A stretch of DNA of 64,000 bases, taken from contig OZ252031.1 in NCBI GenBank assembly GCA_965247775.1, positions 868,001 through 932,000 of the forward strand, read 5' to 3'. Positions 59,602 through 64,000 of this stretch are shown here, in pieces (the first letter of the stretch is position 1; every line of letters starts with the position of its first letter). The stretch is from G965247775 sp965247775 (GTDB lineage: Bacteria > Chloroflexota > Dehalococcoidia > Bin125). The notes under the pieces were generated by a model. It ran no database searches, was not told where the DNA came from, and saw only the letters and a list, made by a program, of their open reading frames with translations. The translations under genes were made by a program, and so were the position numbers.

Positions 59602-60296
59602 GCGCGCCGACGCACATCCTCCTGTTCGACATCGACGGGACGTTGATCGTCACGGACGGGGCCGGCTCCCGCGCCATGGAGATGGCCTTCCGGGAGGTAT
59701 TCGGGCTGCCGGCGGAGATCGCGGCCCTGGCGGGCGTGGACTTCGCCGGGGCGAGCGATCGCTACGTCACGCGGACGGCGGCGGCGAATCTGGGTCTGGA
59801 CTTTGGTGACGCCGAGCGGGCTCGATTCCTGGAGGCCTACGGGGCGGCGCTGGCCGGCACGCTGGCGGCGAGCTGCGGCCGTCGCCTGCCGGGCTTTCCG
59901 GAGTTGCTGGACCGCTTGCAGGGGGAGGCGGTGGTGTTGGGGCTGGGGACGGGGAACTTCCGGCGCTCCGCCTTCGCCAAGCTGGCGCACTTCCAGTTGG
60001 ACGGCTACTTCGGGGAGGGCGGCTTCGGGGAGGATTCGGAGGAGAGGGGGGATCTGATCGCGGCGGGGCTGGCGCGCTTGCGCCCCCGCGCGCCGGGGGC
60101 GGAGGTGGTGGTGATCGGCGATACCATCCACGACGTGGCGGCGGCACGGGCGGTGGGTGCGCGGGCGGTGGCGGTCGCGACGGGATTCTCGTCCCAGGAG
60201 GCATTGCTCGCGGCGCAGCCGGACGTCCTGCTGCCGGACTGCGGCGACGTGGGAGCGACGCTGGCGGCGTTGATCGGCTCGGGGCTGATGGGCTGA
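59598..60296 (+). CDS. HAD-superfamily phosphatase
   Basis: 232 aa from GTG 59598. Motif I DIDGTLI, helical cap, motif II LGTGN, motif III and IV in VVVIGDTIHDVAAARAVGARAV. Resembles phosphoglycolate-type HAD phosphatases but with a GTGN motif II. Substrate unknown. Confidence 0.84.
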   Translation: MSAPTHILLFDIDGTLIVTDGAGSRAMEMAFREVFGLPAEIAALAGVDFAGASDRYVTRTAAANLGLDFGDAERARFLEAYGAALAGTLAASCGRRLPGFPELLDRLQGEAVVLGLGTGNFRRSAFAKLAHFQLDGYFGEGGFGEDSEERGDLIAAGLARLRPRAPGAEVVVIGDTIHDVAAARAVGARAVAVATGFSSQEALLAAQPDVLLPDCGDVGATLAALIGSGLMG

Positions 60297-60312
60297 CGCC
60301 GGGCGCGGCGGA

Positions 60313-60684
60313 TCAGTGGAAGAAGGGGCAGCCGGCCATGGCGGCGGGGGGGAAGGCGAAACCGCTGCCGGGGTGCAGACACTCGCCGCGCTCGCCGGCG
60401 GCGAGCTGGGGGCGGCTCACCCACTCGGCGCAGCGGCCGCAGGTGGGTGGCGCGGGGCCGACCTGGCGCTGGTCCCACTGCGCCAGGCGCGGCAGGGTCT
60501 GGATGCGGGCGCTCGTGGGGTCCACGCTGGCGGCGGCGGGCGGGCGCGGGTCGTCGCCGGGCGGGGTGGCGTGGCGTCGCTTGCGCGGGCCTCCGTCGTC
60601 GTCCCAGGCCTTCTCGCGCTTGGGACGGTAGAAGCGCTGCGGGTGCTGGCCGGTGCGGCGTCCCTTGCGGTTCTTCCGACCCAT
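60313..60684 (-). CDS. Small basic zinc-ribbon-like protein
   Basis: 123 aa from ATG 60684. Basic N-terminus (GRKNRKGRRTGQHPQRFYRP), then a Pro-rich middle. The C-terminal cysteines are CGRC, then C in GECLHPG and C-x3-H in GCPFFH, a likely zinc site. The function and family were not identified. Next gene on the same strand is another Cys-containing small protein. Confidence 0.55.
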   Translation of the reverse strand: MGRKNRKGRRTGQHPQRFYRPKREKAWDDDGGPRKRRHATPPGDDPRPPAAASVDPTSARIQTLPRLAQWDQRQVGPAPPTCGRCAEWVSRPQLAAGERGECLHPGSGFAFPPAAMAGCPFFH

Positions 60685-60716
60685 GACGCCCCGATCTTCC
60701 CCGCTTGCCGCGCAGT

Positions 60717-61217
60717 TTAGCGGCGGAGCGCGTAGCGGTCGTTGGAGATCAGCCCGGAGAGCGCCGCATCCCAGCGGTCGCGCACCAGGGAGCGGGCGGA
60801 CTTGCGCCGGCGCTCGCTGCGCGGAAACTTGCAGGAAGGGGCGCATGGGCGCGTTGTGGGGGATCGAGGCGGTGGGATCGGGGACGGGCGCCAGCGGAGC
60901 CGGAGGCGGGCCCGTCGTGTCCGGCCGTCGTGGCGATCGTCCAGGGCCAGGTCGGCGCGGCCCAGCGCTGCCACGGCCAGGATATCGGCGGCGGCGATGG
61001 CCAGGAGGTTGCGTCCGCGGTCGTCGATGACGCGCGCCCCGGACAGATCCCGGTGCAGCGCGCCACGGCGTGAGCGGAAGGGGAGCCGGGCCCAGAGCGT
61101 GGCGACGTCGCGGCTGGGCAGCTCCAGGCTGACGACGCGCGCCACATTGGCCCGGCAGCGGTGGTAGCTGCGCCGGCCGTCGAACGTTTCCTGGTGGCAG
61201 GCGGGACAGATCTTCAC
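60717..61217 (-). CDS. Hypothetical protein with N-terminal CxxC zinc motif
   Basis: 166 aa. Begins MKICPACHQETFDGRRSYHR with C, a probable zinc finger (Cys4-x2-Cys7 plus later His/Cys). The middle (LAIAAADILAVAALGRADLA) is hydrophobic. The last 70 residues are Arg/Pro-rich and could reflect a frameshift in the 3' part. No family was recognised. Confidence 0.5.
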   Translation of the reverse strand: MKICPACHQETFDGRRSYHRCRANVARVVSLELPSRDVATLWARLPFRSRRGALHRDLSGARVIDDRGRNLLAIAAADILAVAALGRADLALDDRHDGRTRRARLRLRWRPSPIPPPRSPTTRPCAPSCKFPRSERRRKSARSLVRDRWDAALSGLISNDRYALRR

Positions 61218-61298
61218 CCTGGGAGCTATCGAGAGCGGCGCGGTGGCGGTGGGGCGGAAGGTGCGGGGCGGCGCTTGGTTCCGCGTGGCGGCGGCGGC

Positions 61299-61958
61299 TC
61301 AGTTGAGCGCGCCGAGTCCGCGGATCTTGTAGCGCCGGCGCAGCTCCAGCTGTTCCGCCAGCCCTTTCACGGCCGGTTCCAGAAGGCGCTGGACCAGCTC
61401 CAGGCGGGTTGCCAGGGCGTCCGCGCGCAGGACTTGCTGTTTCTGCCGGGCGGAGGCGTCAAGGACGGCGGCGGCGGCGTCGGCGAGGCGCACGGGGTCA
61501 TCGGGCAGGCGGACCTCCCGCTGCCAGCCGTCCTGCAAGGCCAGGGTGAGGGCGACGTGCTGGCGGTAGCACTCGGCCACGTCGGCGGCGAGTTCGCGCG
61601 CGGCCTCGTCGTGGGAGTCCGGGGGAGGCGGGAGGAACTCCACCGCGCCACGGAGGTAGGGATCCTCCGCCAGGGCCTCGGTGATGCGGAAGCGGCGCGT
61701 GCCGCGACAGCTGAGGTTGAAGCGCCCGTCGGGGAGTTCCTCGATCTCGACGATGCGTACGGCGCAGCCCACCTCCACCGGCACGGCGCCGCCGCCCACC
61801 GCCTTGCCCTTGCGGATCAGGGCGATGCCGAATTCACCGTCGCCGGCGAGGACGTCGCGGACCAGCCGGCGGTAGCGCTCCTCGAAGATGTGCAGCGGTA
61901 CCAGCTGGCCCGGGAAGACCACGCTGTTGAGCGGAAAGATGGGCAGGATCTCGGTCAC
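61299..61958 (-). CDS. LON N-terminal (substrate-binding) domain protein
   Basis: 219 aa. Stand-alone LON-N domain: ILPIFPLNSVVFPGQLVPLH then IFEERYRRLVRD, GEFGIALIRKG and RFNLSCRGTRRFRITE. It lacks the AAA and protease domains of Lon. Such proteins may guide substrate choice or act in protein quality control; the exact role is unknown. Confidence 0.86.
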   Translation of the reverse strand: MTEILPIFPLNSVVFPGQLVPLHIFEERYRRLVRDVLAGDGEFGIALIRKGKAVGGGAVPVEVGCAVRIVEIEELPDGRFNLSCRGTRRFRITEALAEDPYLRGAVEFLPPPPDSHDEAARELAADVAECYRQHVALTLALQDGWQREVRLPDDPVRLADAAAAVLDASARQKQQVLRADALATRLELVQRLLEPAVKGLAEQLELRRRYKIRGLGALN

Positions 61959-62003
61959 GGTTCTCTTCGCTCGGCGACGGCGGGGCCGCCGTGGTGGGTC
62001 CGG

Positions 62004-63446
62004 CTAGCCGCCCAGGCCGGCCATGCGCGAGGCTAAGCCCACGACCCGCCGCGCGCCGCCGTTCTGGTTGAACGCCCGCAGGATCTGCATTTTCTCCGCC
62101 TCCAGCGATCCCTCCGCGTGGATGGCGAGCACCTCCTGATAGCCGCCGTAGTCGGAGGAGGTGAGGTCGCGGATGAAGTTCATCATCTTCATGCGCTCGG
62201 CGGCGCTCACCCCGTCGCGGCCGACCAGGTACTTGGAGAGGAAGGGGCGCAGCTCCTCGCTCTCCCAGTCCTCATCGCCGGGGCCGGTGACGAGGAGCCC
62301 GCCGGCCAGTTCCTGCACGTGCTGCACGGCCTCGTGGTAGCCGTGGGCGAAGTGGCTCTTGGCCAGGTTGGTGGTCAGGGGGTCCGGCGCGACCTGGCCG
62401 TTGGGCTTGGCGATGCAGCGGTCGGCGGCCTTCTCCGTCAGGGCGCGGAGCGTTTCGGCGTAGCTGATCAGCTTGACGAACTTCTCCCGTACGTGGCCGG
62501 CGCCGAGGATACCGTTCTGATCGGCGATGACGGCGCCCGCCCCGCCCAGAGCGTCGACCAGGGGCAGCTTGTAGGAGACGGCCGTGAAGCGGTGGTACTC
62601 GACGAAGGTGAGGGCGAGCTGGCCTGCGGCCTCGGTTTCGCCGTTGAGGAAGATGCGGTCGTTGGGGACGAAGACGTCGTCGAAGACGGTCATCGTCTCC
62701 ATCATCTTGTGGCGAGCGGTGATGGGATGCTCGCCCGGCTGGGCAGGGCCGTCGCCGAAGGGGCTGGCGATGAGGCGCAGGCCGGGGGTGGCGATAGGGA
62801 TGCCGAAGGCGATGCTCCAATCGCCTTCGTCGGGGCCCATGGCGCGGGTGGGCAGGACGATGATCTCGTTGGCGTTGGTGGAGACGGAGGTATGGAGCTT
62901 CATGCCGCGTACGACGACGCCGTCGTCGCGGCGCGCGACGATGCGGAGGTAGACGTCCGGGTCGGCCTGCTGTGCGGGGCGCTTGACGCGGTCGCCCTTG
63001 ACGTCGGACTGGCCGACGCAGACGGCGAAGTCGTTGTCGCGGCAGTGCTCGTAGTACCGGCGGACGCGGTTGGCGTAGGGGGCGCCCTCCATCTCGGCGC
63101 TGACGGCGAGGAGGGCGAAGAGGGCGTCGGTGCCGATTTCTTTGATCAGGAGGACCAGGGTGTCGCCTTCGGCGGTGGCGGCTTCGATCAGGGCGGAGCG
63201 CTTGAGGAGGTCGTCCGTGTTCTGGGGGATCTTGTAATAGCGGGAGTAGGGCGCGCCCTCGTCTTCCACGACGGCGAGGGCGCGGTATTTGGGATCCTCG
63301 GCCATCTCGTAGTCGATAGCCGCGTGGCGGGCCGCCTTGCCCAGCACGGGGTGGGCGAGGGGGTCGTCGATGCGCTGGCCGCGGAACCAGACCTCGCGGT
63401 CGTCGCGCAGCGATTCCAGGTAGCCTGCGGGCGTCATCAGGGCCAC
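62004..63446 (-). CDS. HpaB/4-hydroxybutyryl-CoA-dehydratase-family flavoprotein
   Basis: 480 aa from GTG 63446 with GAAGGGAG upstream. The family layout is plain: MTPAGYLESLRDDREVWFRG at the start, SDVKGDRVKRPAQQADPDVY, VVRGMKLHTSVSTNANEIIV, FDDVFVPNDRIFLNGE. These are features of 4-hydroxyphenylacetate 3-hydroxylase and 4-hydroxybutyryl-CoA dehydratase, which share the fold. The Cys that would bind the dehydratase 4Fe-4S cluster are not at the expected sites, so an oxygenase or flavin-only role is favoured. TACCAT (minus strand) lies upstream. Confidence 0.82.
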   Translation of the reverse strand: MALMTPAGYLESLRDDREVWFRGQRIDDPLAHPVLGKAARHAAIDYEMAEDPKYRALAVVEDEGAPYSRYYKIPQNTDDLLKRSALIEAATAEGDTLVLLIKEIGTDALFALLAVSAEMEGAPYANRVRRYYEHCRDNDFAVCVGQSDVKGDRVKRPAQQADPDVYLRIVARRDDGVVVRGMKLHTSVSTNANEIIVLPTRAMGPDEGDWSIAFGIPIATPGLRLIASPFGDGPAQPGEHPITARHKMMETMTVFDDVFVPNDRIFLNGETEAAGQLALTFVEYHRFTAVSYKLPLVDALGGAGAVIADQNGILGAGHVREKFVKLISYAETLRALTEKAADRCIAKPNGQVAPDPLTTNLAKSHFAHGYHEAVQHVQELAGGLLVTGPGDEDWESEELRPFLSKYLVGRDGVSAAERMKMMNFIRDLTSSDYGGYQEVLAIHAEGSLEAEKMQILRAFNQNGGARRVVGLASRMAGLGG

Positions 63447-63536
63447 GGTCCCGCTCCCTTCGAGCCTCGATCGGCGCGGCCTCCCGCGCGGCGTCATGGT
63501 AGGGCGCGCGGGGCGGGCGGGCGAGCGCGCGCGGCG

Positions 63537-64000
63537 CTAGGAGATCACCTTGTTGAGCGGGTAGGAGACGAAGCCGCTGGCTCCCGCCTTGCGCAGGGCG
63601 GGGATGATCTCGCGCTCCGTGCGCTCATCCAGGATCACGTCCAGCGCCACCCAGGCTTCATCGACCAGGGGGCTGACGGTGGGCGAGTGCTCGCCCCAGC
63701 GGCCGATCATGGCGAGCACATCGTCCAGCTGGGCGCGCGGGACGTTCAGCTTCAGCCCGACCTTGGCGCGAGCGCTGATGGCGCCCTGGAGGAGGGTGTC
63801 GATGGCCTCAATCTTGGCCCGCCGGGCGGGGTCCGCCCAGGCGGCGCGATTGGCGATGAGACGGGTGGTGCTGACGAGCACTTCGTCGATCACGCGCAGA
63901 TTGTTGGCGCGCAGGCTGGAGCCCGTTTCGGTGATGTCGACGATGCCGTCCAGCAGGCGCGCTTTGACCTCGGTGGCGCCCCAGCTGAACTCCACGCGGA
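63537..64000 (-). CDS. hisG: ATP phosphoribosyltransferase HisG, C-terminal part (truncated by window)
   Basis: The frame is open to the window edge, and 153 or more residues are visible. VEFSWGATEVKARLLDGIVD then ITETGSSLRANNLRVIDEVL is the second half of the catalytic domain, and the end (LDVILDERTEREIIPALRKA then GASGFVSYPLNKVI) is the long-form regulatory domain. First enzyme of histidine synthesis, feedback-inhibited by histidine in long forms. The N-terminus lies beyond position 64000. Confidence 0.87.
   Translation of the reverse strand, partial: RVEFSWGATEVKARLLDGIVDITETGSSLRANNLRVIDEVLVSTTRLIANRAAWADPARRAKIEAIDTLLQGAISARAKVGLKLNVPRAQLDDVLAMIGRWGEHSPTVSPLVDEAWVALDVILDERTEREIIPALRKAGASGFVSYPLNKVIS

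Overview
The window is very GC-rich DNA with short intergenic gaps, many GTG starts and genes on both strands in short runs. The gene content suggests a free-living aerobic heterotroph with a single-membrane envelope, most like a high-GC Chloroflexota (Dehalococcoidia/SAR202-type). This rests on two luciferase-like flavin monooxygenases of F420-dependent type, several acyl-CoA enzymes and a CaiB/BaiF transferase, a DUF2277 protein, a class E/F-type sortase and lipobox lipoproteins. The phylum is an inference; an actinobacterium-like organism is the main alternative.

Layout. 1-10 kb: a truncated unknown gene, isovaleryl-CoA dehydrogenase, a broken VOC dioxygenase, an F420-type oxidoreductase coupled to a degenerate CpsD/Wzz-like protein, and a large secreted subtilase. 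10-15.4 kb: metallopeptidase and MOSC genes, then an island with gene remnants and a lower-GC reverse transcriptase of the UG/Abi (defence) type, then a DUF3500 gene and a decayed csrA. 15.4-28.4 kb: acyl-CoA dehydrogenase, lipoproteins, an oxalyl-CoA-synthetase-like ligase overlapping a ketopantoate reductase, an ADP-forming acyl-CoA synthetase subunit, an SDR, a thioesterase, a sortase, a quinone reductase, and a Fur-family regulator followed by an operator and a ZnuA-like lipoprotein. 28.4-39.7 kb: a deiodinase-like remnant with TGA at the active-site codon, an aldo/keto reductase, a carboxyltransferase/PPOX/M24 peptidase run, an F420-type oxidoreductase, an MFS exporter, an SDR, a CaiB/BaiF transferase and AlgH. 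39.7-44.7 kb: a peptide ABC transporter (dppABC without ATPases), tRNA-Pro(GGG), and a broken SRPBCC gene carrying nine 27-bp repeats. 44.7-64 kb: housekeeping genes (mfd, pth, nifS-like, pyrE, acs, hisG) mixed with a second, split ADP-forming acyl-CoA synthetase, a hydroxyacid dehydrogenase, a HAD phosphatase, a LON-domain protein and an HpaB-family enzyme.

Taken together, the metabolic genes point to growth on organic, branched-chain and acyl-CoA-forming acids, with peptide uptake and secreted proteolysis. Two patterns run through the window. First, TANNNT -10-like hexamers lie just upstream of many genes, often only 6-8 nt from the start codon, which suggests leaderless transcription. Second, short tandem duplications of 13-27 bp are common, and at least one has broken a gene. 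Six remnant genes were recognised. The most interesting loci are the reverse transcriptase island, the TGA-containing deiodinase-like sequence and the 27-bp minisatellite. No search could be run, so all family assignments come from reading motifs.
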